Shown: piece by piece, positions 1 to 5,950 of the stretch
Numbering within the stretch: the stretch's first letter is position 1
Layout: each line of letters begins with the position of its first letter
Assembly (NCBI GenBank): GCA_038204185.1
Contig: JBBRDE010000295.1
Location: forward strand, 1-6,978
DNA: 6,978 nt
From: Salmonirosea sp038204185
GTDB taxonomy: Bacteria > Bacteroidota > Bacteroidia > Cytophagales > Spirosomataceae
Direction of reading: 5' to 3'
Program-made: the position numbers and the translations under genes
The notes under the pieces: generated by a model
What the model saw: only the letters and a program-made list of their open reading frames with translations
The model's database searches: none
What the model was told of the DNA's origin: nothing

Positions 1-245
1 ACATGTACAGCGTGATGAAAGCTTTGCTGGAAGAACAAAAGAAACGAAAAGACGCAGGCCGCGACGACTCCGGACGGCCGGCCCCTCGCCTACCCTTCCG
101 CCCCGATCACGGCCACCGGATGCTCGACGACCTGAACGCTACCAAGCGCACCAATCCGGGCTATACAGCCATCGGACGCCTGCGCGGCCTGGCCGAATTG
201 CGAGGCCTGGAAATGGGCATCGAGCGTAGCTTCAATTTTGAATGA
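1..245 (+). CDS. uxuA: Mannonate dehydratase, C-terminal fragment (cut by left edge)
   Basis: The reading frame is open to the left edge and ends with TGA at 243-245, so only about the last 80 residues are present. UxuA removes water from D-mannonate to give 2-keto-3-deoxygluconate (KDG) in the cytoplasm. The fragment has the family's C-terminal signature: RPDHG (window residues 33-37), then NPGY (51-54), then IGRLRGLAELRGLEMGI (57-73). In characterised family members the Asp of RPDHG binds the divalent metal and the following His is catalytic; both are present. A short charged stretch (residues 11-25) precedes the motif. The ATG at position 3 is probably internal, since the fragment is far shorter than the usual length of nearly 400 residues. 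The following genes are all in the same pathway, which supports the call. Confident at family level. Confidence 0.9.
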   Translation, partial: MYSVMKALLEEQKKRKDAGRDDSGRPAPRLPFRPDHGHRMLDDLNATKRTNPGYTAIGRLRGLAELRGLEMGIERSFNFE

Positions 246-308
246 GAGATTGAGTGAATTGGAGAATTTTAATTCACTCAATCTCTTATTCACTCATTCA
301 AAATTCTC
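234..308 (+). repeat. Long imperfect hairpin with slipped 8-base repeat units, uxuA-uxaC gap
   Basis: Positions 245-260 and 271-286 are a perfect 16-base inverted repeat around a 10-base loop. Pairing extends to 239-260 / 271-292 with one G-T position, and the left arm overlaps the uxuA stop codon. The 3' side carries a direct repeat (ATTCACTCA at 272-280 and 288-296), so 234-246 can also pair with 293-305. The loop segment 262-270 is the exact complement of 300-308, which ends 6 bases before the uxaC start codon. No T-run follows the stem, so a classical intrinsic terminator is unlikely. Possible roles are mRNA stabilisation or processing between uxuA and uxaC, or control of uxaC translation. 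The pairing is directly visible; the function is inferred. Confidence 0.75.
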
Positions 309-314
309 TACCCA

Positions 315-1745
315 ATGACCGTATTAAAGCACAAAACCCAAAAGACCTTTATTAACGAAGATTTTTTACTGCGCAACGACACCGCCCGGCAACTTTACCA
401 CGACTACGCCAAGGCGATGCCGATCATCGATTACCATTGCCACCTGCCGCCCGACCAAATTGCGGAAGACAAGCAGTTCGAGAACCTGACGCAGGCGTGG
501 CTCTACGGCGATCATTACAAGTGGCGGGCCATGCGCAGCAACGGGATCAATGAACGCTACTGCACGGGCGATGCCTCCGACTGGGAGAAGTTTGAGCAGT
601 GGGCGGCTACGGTACCCTACACCATGCGGAACCCGCTCTATCACTGGACCCACCTGGAACTGCTGCGGTACTTTGACATCGACATAATCCTTAATAAAGA
701 CTCAGCCCGGGATATTTACGAAGAATGTTCGGCCAAGCTACGCAGCCCCGAATACAGCGTTAGAAGTTTGCTGCTAAAAATGAATGTGCGGGTCATTTGC
801 ACCACCGACGATCCTACCGATTCGCTGGAATATCATCAGGCTATCCAGGACAGCGGTTTTGAAATCAAGGTACTCCCTACCTTCCGGGCCGACAAGTCCA
901 TGCTACTCATCGGCGATCCCGCAGCGTATCGCGAGTACGTTGAGAAACTGTGCCAGGTAGCGGGCGTACAGGGCGATGGTGACTACGATAATTTGCTGGA
1001 AGCCCTGCAAAAACGCCACGAATTCTTTGCTAAAATGGGCGGACGCCTGTCGGACCACGGCCTGGAGCATATCTACGCGACGCAGTTCGACGATCAGGCG
1101 GCTTACGACGCTGCAGCTCTGGCCCTCGCCGGTAGCGTACCCGACAACGATGCCCAGAACGCTTACAAATCAACTTTGCTGTACGAACTGGCTAAGATGG
1201 ACCATGCCAAAGGCTGGGCGCAGCAGTTTCACTTGGGAGCCCTGCGTAACAACAACTCGCGGGCCCACCGTACCCTGGGGCCCGATACCGGCTGGGATTC
1301 CATTGGGGATTTCAGTCAGGCGCAGGCCCTTTCCAAATTCATGGACAAGCTGGACTCCACCGACCAACTGGCCAAAACAGTACTCTATAACCTTAATTCG
1401 GGCGATAATGAGATGATCGCCACGATGGTAGGTAACTTTAACGACGGCAGCGTGGCGGGTAAAATACAGTTTGGTTCGGGCTGGTGGTACCAGGATCAGA
1501 AAAACGGCATGGAAAACCAGATGAACACGCTGTCCAACATGGGATTGTTGAGTCGCTTCGTGGGTATGCTCACCGATTCGCGCAGTTTTCTGTCGTACCC
1601 ACGCCACGAGTACTTCCGCCGCATCCTGTGCAACCTCATCGGTACCGATGTCGAGAATGGAGAATTGCCCAACGACCTACCCTTGCTGGGAAAAATGGTC
1701 CAGGATATTTCGTACAACAACGCCAAGGAATACTTTGGATTTTAA
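315..1745 (+). CDS. uxaC: Glucuronate (uronate) isomerase
   Basis: A 476-residue protein, close to the usual length of about 470. UxaC interconverts D-glucuronate with D-fructuronate, and D-galacturonate with D-tagaturonate, as the first cytoplasmic step of hexuronate breakdown. It belongs to the amidohydrolase-like TIM-barrel fold. Family features in order: the HxH metal-site motif in DYHCHLP (residues 39-45), NPLYHWTHLELLRYF (106-120), CTTDDPTDSLEYH (162-174), VLPTFRADK (186-194), SDHGLEH (246-252), QFHLGALRNNN (304-314), GSGWWYQDQKNGM (387-399) and DSRSFLSYPRHEYFRR (421-436). ATG at 315 gives the expected short N-terminus before the first helix. There is no obvious Shine-Dalgarno sequence, as is normal in Bacteroidota. 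The gene follows uxuA after 69 bases in the same direction and is probably co-transcribed with it, subject to the intervening hairpin. No missing motif or frameshift was seen. Confidence 0.96.
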   Translation: MTVLKHKTQKTFINEDFLLRNDTARQLYHDYAKAMPIIDYHCHLPPDQIAEDKQFENLTQAWLYGDHYKWRAMRSNGINERYCTGDASDWEKFEQWAATVPYTMRNPLYHWTHLELLRYFDIDIILNKDSARDIYEECSAKLRSPEYSVRSLLLKMNVRVICTTDDPTDSLEYHQAIQDSGFEIKVLPTFRADKSMLLIGDPAAYREYVEKLCQVAGVQGDGDYDNLLEALQKRHEFFAKMGGRLSDHGLEHIYATQFDDQAAYDAAALALAGSVPDNDAQNAYKSTLLYELAKMDHAKGWAQQFHLGALRNNNSRAHRTLGPDTGWDSIGDFSQAQALSKFMDKLDSTDQLAKTVLYNLNSGDNEMIATMVGNFNDGSVAGKIQFGSGWWYQDQKNGMENQMNTLSNMGLLSRFVGMLTDSRSFLSYPRHEYFRRILCNLIGTDVENGELPNDLPLLGKMVQDISYNNAKEYFGF

Positions 1746-1797
1746 GCGTACCAGGTTGAAGATCCTGTCTCAGTAATTGGGTAAGGAAAATATTAGT

Positions 1798-1847
1798 AGG
1801 GTATGGGTTTTCGGCAGGGTTTCAAACTTTCCGAAAATCCATACCTT
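1798..1847 (+). promoter_or_regulatory. Inverted repeat around the kdgK promoter (candidate operator)
   Basis: Positions 1798-1814 pair with 1831-1847, 15 of 17 as strict complements and the other two as G-T, around a 16-base spacer (1815-1830). The core arms are 1801-1814 and 1831-1844 with one G-T. The right arm runs into the promoter -7 box and the spacer holds the candidate -33 element, so a dimeric regulator bound here would cover the RNA polymerase site. Read as RNA from uxaC it would instead form a hairpin, but the bases after it are not a clean U-run. The dyad is visible; the operator role is inferred. No regulator gene is present in the window. Confidence 0.55.
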
Positions 1848-1849
1848 TG
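1820..1849 (+). promoter_or_regulatory. Bacteroidota-type promoter for kdgK
   Basis: TACCTTTG at 1842-1849 matches the Bacteroidota -7 consensus TAnnTTTG exactly. TTTC at 1820-1823 is a one-mismatch fit to the TTTG -33 element, with an 18-base spacer (19-20 is usual). Transcription would start near 1856, leaving a leader of about 65 bases before the kdgK ATG. This suggests kdgK, and perhaps eda, can be expressed separately from uxuA-uxaC. Confidence 0.55.
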
Positions 1850-1881
1850 CTTTGTCTAAAAAACCATTTATCCGCTTTAAA

Positions 1882-1916
1882 AGCTTATAGCCACAAGCCA
1901 TCAGCCACTAGCTCCC
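1882..1916 (+). repeat. Five tandem 7-base units in the kdgK leader
   Basis: Five consecutive heptamers, each beginning AGC and mostly AGCCAnn (for example AGCCACA, AGCCATC, AGCCACT), end 5 bases before the kdgK start codon. They lie downstream of the predicted transcription start, so they would be in the 5' untranslated RNA. Copies have drifted, indicating an old or weakly constrained array. Function unknown. Confidence 0.7.
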
Positions 1917-1921
1917 TATCT

Positions 1922-2917
1922 ATGGCCCAAATCGTTACCCTCGGCGAAGTCCTGCTGCGACTGAGCACTCCCGGTTTTTCCCGTTTTGAACAAGCCCGCT
2001 CCTTTGACGTCACCTACGCCGGTGGTGAGGCCAACGTCGCCTCCGCGCTGGCCTATTGGGGCCATAGCACGGCCCACGTCACGCGCTTTCCCGATTCGCC
2101 CGTTGGCCGGGCGGCGGCGCAGTACCTGCGCTTTCATGGCGTGGATATTTCCCATATCCAATACGGTGGGCCGCGCATGGCGGTGTATTTTCTGGAAACG
2201 GGCGCGGCCCTGCGCGGGAGTCAGATCGTGTACGACCGGGCCGGTTCTTCCTTTGCAACCTGTAATCCGCAGGAATTCGATTGGGACGAAATCCTGAAAG
2301 ACGCCACGTGGTTTCACTGGGCGGGCATTACGCCCGCGCTCTCGCAGGAGGCAGCCGATGTCTGCTTGCAGGGAATTCAGGCGGCCCGTAAAAAAGGCAT
2401 TACCGTTTCGGGTGATATTTTTTATCGTTCCAATCTTTGGAAATACGGCAAGCAGCCTTCCGATGTTCTTCCTGAACTGACCGCCGGAACGGACATTGTA
2501 ATTGCCAACCCGATCAATATTCGGGAAATATTTGGGATCGAGTGCACCGATTTTCCGGATGCCTGTATCAAATTACAGCAGGCTTTCCCCCAGGTGAGCC
2601 GCGTGGTGGACACCCATCGTACCTCTCTGAGTGCTAGCCACAACCTACTGCGCGCCTACCTCTGGAACGGCAGCGAAATGCTGGAAACGGCAGATGTAGA
2701 GATCAACCCTATCGTCGATCGCGTGGGCGGTGGCGATGCCTTCATCGCCGGTCTGATTCACGGTCTGATTAAATTCAACGACGAGCAAAAAGCCCTGGAA
2801 TTTGGAGTAGCGGCCTCGGCTTTGAAACACACCATCGAAGGCGACGCCCTCGTCAGTACCGAAGCCGAGGTAGAAGCCATCCGCCAGGGCGAAACGTCAG
2901 GAAGAATTAAGAGGTAA
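1922..2917 (+). CDS. kdgK: 2-keto-3-deoxygluconate kinase (PfkB family)
   Basis: A 331-residue PfkB/ribokinase-family sugar kinase that phosphorylates KDG to KDPG with ATP in the cytoplasm. Visible features: N-terminal strand with GEVLLRLS (residues 8-15), sugar-binding GGEANVA (34-40), DIFYRSNLWKYG (165-176), typical of KDG kinases, ANPINIREIFGIE (195-207), and the anion-hole/catalytic signature DRVGGGDAF (266-274) with Asp272 as the expected base. GGGD replaces the commoner GAGD, a conservative change. The frame stays open upstream to a TTG at 1847, but those 25 residues are encoded by the promoter box and heptamer array and do not resemble the family; ATG at 1922 puts the MAQIVTLGE strand where expected. 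A promoter lies about 70 bases upstream, and eda follows after 187 bases. The role is supported by sequence and by neighbours on both sides. Confidence 0.94.
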   Translation: MAQIVTLGEVLLRLSTPGFSRFEQARSFDVTYAGGEANVASALAYWGHSTAHVTRFPDSPVGRAAAQYLRFHGVDISHIQYGGPRMAVYFLETGAALRGSQIVYDRAGSSFATCNPQEFDWDEILKDATWFHWAGITPALSQEAADVCLQGIQAARKKGITVSGDIFYRSNLWKYGKQPSDVLPELTAGTDIVIANPINIREIFGIECTDFPDACIKLQQAFPQVSRVVDTHRTSLSASHNLLRAYLWNGSEMLETADVEINPIVDRVGGGDAFIAGLIHGLIKFNDEQKALEFGVAASALKHTIEGDALVSTEAEVEAIRQGETSGRIKR

Positions 2918-2952
2918 TGGATAATTGATAGTGGATAGTTGATAGTTGATAA
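2918..2952 (+). repeat. Five tandem 7-base units directly after kdgK
   Basis: Five heptamers of pattern T(G/T)GATA(A/G) run in perfect register and begin at the base after the kdgK TAA stop. The array has the same length (35 bases) as the one in the kdgK leader but an unrelated unit. It contains no strong dyad and no T-run, so it is not a terminator by sequence. Function unknown. Confidence 0.75.
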
Positions 2953-3072
2953 TGGGTTACTGCTTTTCTGGCTGGCTAGTCCTTTTATTTATCTGCAAGA
3001 ATCAAAAACTCTGAACAGCCACACTTTCGCCTGAGTCAATTGCCACTAGTTTGAAGCTAGGAACAAACAAAA

Positions 3073-3100
3073 TCATTTTCAACTTTCCACTTTCCACTAA
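3073..3100 (+). repeat. Four 7-base units ending 4 bases before the eda start
   Basis: Three heptamers of pattern (T/C)(C/A)A(T/C)TTT are followed by a degenerate fourth, CCACTAA, then an A-run leading into the ATG at 3105. The stretch occupies the place of a ribosome binding site; no Shine-Dalgarno sequence is present. A pyrimidine-rich, weakly structured, A-rich approach to the start codon is compatible with Bacteroidota translation initiation. Any role in tuning eda translation is inferred. Confidence 0.55.
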
Positions 3101-3104
3101 AAAA

Positions 3105-3773
3105 ATGGCTCATATCAATAAAGAAACCGTCCTCAACTCCCTGCATGAGGGAGGCGTTTTGCCTTTGTTCTACCACGACGATGCCAACGTGGCAATCGAA
3201 GTATTGAAAGCCAGTTATAATGCCGGGCTGCGGGTGTTTGAATTCACCAACCGGGGCGGCAATGCTTTGCAGACATTTGAGAAACTAGTGGCCTACGCGC
3301 ACGAAAATCTGCCGGACATGGCGATGGGCATCGGGACGATCTACGACGCCGAAGGAGCCAACAAGTTTATCTACGCGGGAGCCGACTTTGTGGTGACTCC
3401 TATCCTGAATACTTCCGTGGGGGCTGCCTGCGTTGCCGCCGAGGTACCCTGGCTCCCGGGGGTAGCTACCCTGACCGAAATATACAACGCCCGGCAAGCC
3501 GGTGCCGAAGTCGTGAAGCTATTCCCCGGTGAAGTGGTAGGTTCCGCTTTTCTGAAAGCCGTGCGCGGGCCAATGGCCGACCTGAAAATCATGGTGACGG
3601 GAGGTGTACGCCCTACTAAGGAAAGCTTCGCCGAGTGGTTTGGCGCGGGGGCCTTCTGCGTGGGCATGGGGTCGCATTTGTTTCCCAAGGATGTTCTTCA
3701 GGAAAAAAACTACGGATGGGTAGAAAATAAAATCGCTGAGTGCCTGAGATTCGTACAGGAATTGCGGGGGTAG
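3105..3773 (+). CDS. eda: KHG/KDPG aldolase
   Basis: A 222-residue class I aldolase that cleaves 2-keto-3-deoxy-6-phosphogluconate to pyruvate and glyceraldehyde-3-phosphate, the last step of the pathway, in the cytoplasm. TIM-barrel landmarks: LPLFYHDD (19-26), VFEFTNRGG (44-52) with Glu46 at the catalytic acid/base position of the family, GIGTIYD (75-81), GADFVVTP (92-99), PWLPGVATLTE (115-125), VVKLFPGE (136-143) with Lys138 as the Schiff-base lysine, and MVTGGV (163-168) in the phosphate-binding region. The length matches the family's roughly 210-220 residues. The frame is open back to a TTG at 3051, but the added residues are not family-like and are encoded by the repeat tract, so ATG 3105 is preferred. 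It probably shares a transcript with kdgK, although the 187-base gap leaves room for its own promoter. It converges with the photolyase gene. Confidence 0.95.
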   Translation: MAHINKETVLNSLHEGGVLPLFYHDDANVAIEVLKASYNAGLRVFEFTNRGGNALQTFEKLVAYAHENLPDMAMGIGTIYDAEGANKFIYAGADFVVTPILNTSVGAACVAAEVPWLPGVATLTEIYNARQAGAEVVKLFPGEVVGSAFLKAVRGPMADLKIMVTGGVRPTKESFAEWFGAGAFCVGMGSHLFPKDVLQEKNYGWVENKIAECLRFVQELRG

Positions 3774-3784
3774 GATAGACGCGG

Positions 3785-3832
3785 TGATTTTTCCCGTTCT
3801 ACGAAATCAAAGCCCGGCGTTACTGGGCAGAC
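3785..3832 (-). pseudogene. Possible remnant of a second Cupin_5 coding sequence
   Basis: The 18 bases at 3802-3819 are identical to 5445-5462 in the Cupin_5 gene on the same (minus) strand. Read in the matching frame, which is not the photolyase frame, this stretch gives LVC-PVTPGFDFVE. The intact cupin reads LVGCTVAPGFDFAD at its residues 132-145, so similarity extends beyond the exact match, with one codon deleted. The remnant overlaps the last four codons and stop of the photolyase gene. Chance is possible for such a short piece, but identity in strand, frame and motif argues for a decayed partial copy. Confidence 0.4.
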
Positions 3833-5268
3833 CAGGCAGGATGAATCAGTTTTTGAATATTGGCAATGGATCTGTTCCATTTTTTATAAATTTCCACGGG
3901 TCTGCGGTATGCTTGTGCCCCTAGACTTTCCAGCGCATCGTCGGCCAGGAGCCAGGGCGCGTGTCGGTATTCGAGCGGTAGTTGGTTCAGGTAACCCAAC
4001 TCCGAGCGGATGTATTCGGTGGCTTTGTCATATTTCAAAGACTGATGCACCGGATTGGTGTAATACAGGTGCAGCGCCTGATTATTCCAGTTGAACCAGT
4101 TAGAACACACGTCGTAGTCCAGCAACAGACTTTCGAACCAAGCGGCCCCCCACCGCCAGTCTACCTGATAGTCATGAGCCAGAAAGCTCGACGTATTCAC
4201 CCGCCCCCGGTTGCTCATGAAACCCGTGCGGCTCAATTGGTGCAGGTGGGCATCCACGAACGGAATGCCCGTCGTGGCGCTTTTCCACCGGTCGAACAGA
4301 TCGTAGTCTTCTTTCCATTCGGTCTGTACCTGCTTGTAGCCCCCGGAGTAGAAAACCGTATCGCCGAATCGCAGCCCCAGAAAGCTGAAATAATCCCGCC
4401 AAACGACCTCGAAGACTAGCCACCAGGTCGATATGTTCTTTTTTATCTCGCCTTCGTATTCTTTCACCGTATGATAGATTTGCCGGGGGGACAAGCTGCC
4501 GTGGGCCAGGTACGGGGAAAACTTGCTGCTGTAGTCCAGGCCTAAGGACTTGTTGCGGGTCCATTTGTAGTTGATCAGCAGCTCTGAATCAAATGTGTAG
4601 TACCCAAGCCGTTCTAACGCAGCGGTTTCGCCTGCCGGGAAGGCCTCCGCGTCATAATCAGTAGCCAGTTCTTCGTCGCTGAATCCGATTTTCGCACTTT
4701 GATCTACATCACCGTAGTCTTTTAAAGCCACAAACCTGATCCGCTGGGGCGTGGAGAATAGCGCGCGCGGTTCCGTAGCTTTGGACGTGTTGATTCGGAA
4801 AGCCTTACTCGTGAGTGGTACGGCGGAAGGCTCGTAGGGTAGGTCGTCAAGATGGTACAACGTTCGGCCCCACACGGGCGTCAGCTGGCACGACTGGGCA
4901 TTAATCTTCTCTTTCAATTGCGCTTCCACGTCAGTTTCTTCGCTCATGATTTCCTGCTGATAGATCAACTCCTGGCATTGGTGATCGGCTACCAGCTTGG
5001 GCAGGATTTCCTCGGCCTTGCCATACAGAATGAGCAAATCCCCTCCTATTTTTCGGTAGTTTTTCCGGAGATTGGCCAGGGTATCCTGCAGGTAGGTGTA
5101 TCGGAGGTGGCTCGTTCTGCGAAAACCCAGATCGAGTATTCTATAATGCCGTTCATCGTAGATATACACGGGCAACACCTCCTGATCGTCCGAGCAGGCT
5201 CGTACCACACATTCGTTATCGTGTAATCTGAGATCGGATCGGTGCCAGTAAAGTACGCGTTTGGGCAT
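3820..5268 (-). CDS. DASH-family photolyase/cryptochrome
   Basis: A 482-residue flavoprotein of the photolyase/cryptochrome superfamily. DASH members repair UV-induced cyclobutane dimers, mainly in single-stranded DNA, using blue light. An N-terminal alpha/beta antenna domain (about 3-165; YWHRSDLRLHDN at 7-18) is followed by the helical FAD domain (about 230-440). Family motifs: FSPYLAHGSLSPRQIY (250-265), FEVVWRDYFSF (286-296), TGIPFVDA (333-340), GFMSNRGR (349-356) and LDYDVCSN (383-390), the last two typical of DASH. Aligned by hand with E. coli photolyase, Asn353/Arg354, Asp384, Asp386 and Asn390 match the flavin-site residues, and Trp318, Trp371 and Trp394 match the electron-transfer triad. 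The segment after Trp394 is shortened and lacks the usual GVGNDPR motif. ATG 5268 gives a normal N-terminus. DASH assignment is firm; repair versus signalling cannot be decided. Confidence 0.9.
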   Translation of the reverse strand: MPKRVLYWHRSDLRLHDNECVVRACSDDQEVLPVYIYDERHYRILDLGFRRTSHLRYTYLQDTLANLRKNYRKIGGDLLILYGKAEEILPKLVADHQCQELIYQQEIMSEETDVEAQLKEKINAQSCQLTPVWGRTLYHLDDLPYEPSAVPLTSKAFRINTSKATEPRALFSTPQRIRFVALKDYGDVDQSAKIGFSDEELATDYDAEAFPAGETAALERLGYYTFDSELLINYKWTRNKSLGLDYSSKFSPYLAHGSLSPRQIYHTVKEYEGEIKKNISTWWLVFEVVWRDYFSFLGLRFGDTVFYSGGYKQVQTEWKEDYDLFDRWKSATTGIPFVDAHLHQLSRTGFMSNRGRVNTSSFLAHDYQVDWRWGAAWFESLLLDYDVCSNWFNWNNQALHLYYTNPVHQSLKYDKATEYIRSELGYLNQLPLEYRHAPWLLADDALESLGAQAYRRPVEIYKKWNRSIANIQKLIHPAWSAQ

Positions 5269-5364
5269 TCGTCGTAGGTTGGCTTGGTGAATTCAACCCG
5301 TGCTTAAAACAATCGTACCCTACCTTGGTGCCTTCTTACTGCCGCTGTCAATTTGCAACGGGAG

Positions 5365-5874
5365 CTACGTCAGCCCTACAATCACCGCCTCATGTTGCGG
5401 AAAGTCTGCCAGTAACTTTCCCCGCTCGGCCAACTCAAAATCCGCGAAATCAAAGCCCGGCGCTACCGTGCAGCCCACAAGTGAATAAGCCGCACCCACC
5501 ACAGGCCGGGAGCCAAACCACGCCCCCGCCGGAACTACGGCCTGAAACACTTCATCCGTATCAGGATCAGGGCCGAGCCGGATAATTTCCAAGGCACCGC
5601 CTTCGGGATAAAAAACAAACACTTCCAGCGGGTCTCCCGCGTAGAAATGCCAAACTTCATCGGCCTGAATACGGTGCAAAGCCGAAAAATGGTGGCCTTC
5701 CAGCAAAAAATAAATCGCCGTGCTGAATGCCCGGCTGCCCGCGAACCGCCCGGGCAACACTTCGTGCGGAATCTGCTCCGCCGCGCGGTAGGTTTCCACG
5801 AAGTACCCCCCTTCAGGATGCGGCTGCATCCCGTACTTCTCGACCCAGTAAGCGGCAGTTTTTTTTGTTTTCAT
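5365..5874 (-). CDS. Cupin_5 (DUF985) family protein
   Basis: A 169-residue single-domain cytoplasmic protein of the Cupin_5/DUF985 family (relatives of yeast YML079w). The fold is a beta-barrel; no reaction is established for most members, so the biochemical role is unknown. Motifs in order: HPEGGYFVETYR (19-30), RAFSTAIYFLL (48-58), HHFSALHRIQADEVWHFYAG (61-80, the cupin core with the potential ligand residues), VVPAGAWFGSR (113-123), and VAPGFDFADFEL (137-148), the C-terminal signature. There is no signal peptide. ATG 5874 is preferred because it puts AAYWVEKYGMQPHPEGG at the family's usual N-terminus. An in-frame GTG at 5893-5895, 5 bases after an AGGAG, would add seven residues and cannot be excluded. 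A longer open frame reaching back to 6237 overlaps the next gene and is not credible. Located 96 bases upstream of the photolyase and 76 downstream of the propeller protein. Confidence 0.9.
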   Translation of the reverse strand: MKTKKTAAYWVEKYGMQPHPEGGYFVETYRAAEQIPHEVLPGRFAGSRAFSTAIYFLLEGHHFSALHRIQADEVWHFYAGDPLEVFVFYPEGGALEIIRLGPDPDTDEVFQAVVPAGAWFGSRPVVGAAYSLVGCTVAPGFDFADFELAERGKLLADFPQHEAVIVGLT

Positions 5875-5950
5875 TTTTTTAATCGTGTTAGTCACCCCAT
5901 CTCCTAGCAGCAGAAGGGGTCGGGACGGTCGGCCGCCGGATGAGGTAATA

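Noticed and set aside
976..1416. 146-residue plus-strand open frame inside uxaC
   Set aside because: It is a +1 shadow of uxaC with arginine- and threonine-rich, unstructured composition; uxaC is intact through this region.
1847..1921. N-terminal extension of KdgK from a TTG
   Set aside because: The extra codons are made of the promoter -7 region and the heptamer array; the PfkB fold begins at the ATG at 1922.
2708..2746. GGGD in place of GAGD in the KdgK active site as a defect
   Set aside because: Ala to Gly next to the catalytic Asp is a conservative change, and the Asp and surrounding motif are intact.
3025..3053. Possible separate promoter for eda (TTTC, 18 bases, TAGTTTG)
   Set aside because: The -7 box lacks one base of the TAnnTTTG spacing, so the match is too weak to annotate.
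3051..3104. N-terminal extension of the aldolase from a TTG
   Set aside because: The extension translates repeat sequence, and the family length and N-terminus fit the ATG at 3105.
3812..3828. Hairpin in the convergent gap as a shared terminator
   Set aside because: The 6-base stem has a G-T (plus strand) or A-C mismatch (minus strand), and no proper T-run follows on either strand; the sequence is better explained by the cupin-like remnant.
5310..5317. Possible photolyase promoter -7 box (TACGATTG, minus strand)
   Set aside because: One mismatch to TAnnTTTG and no -33 element at the right distance.
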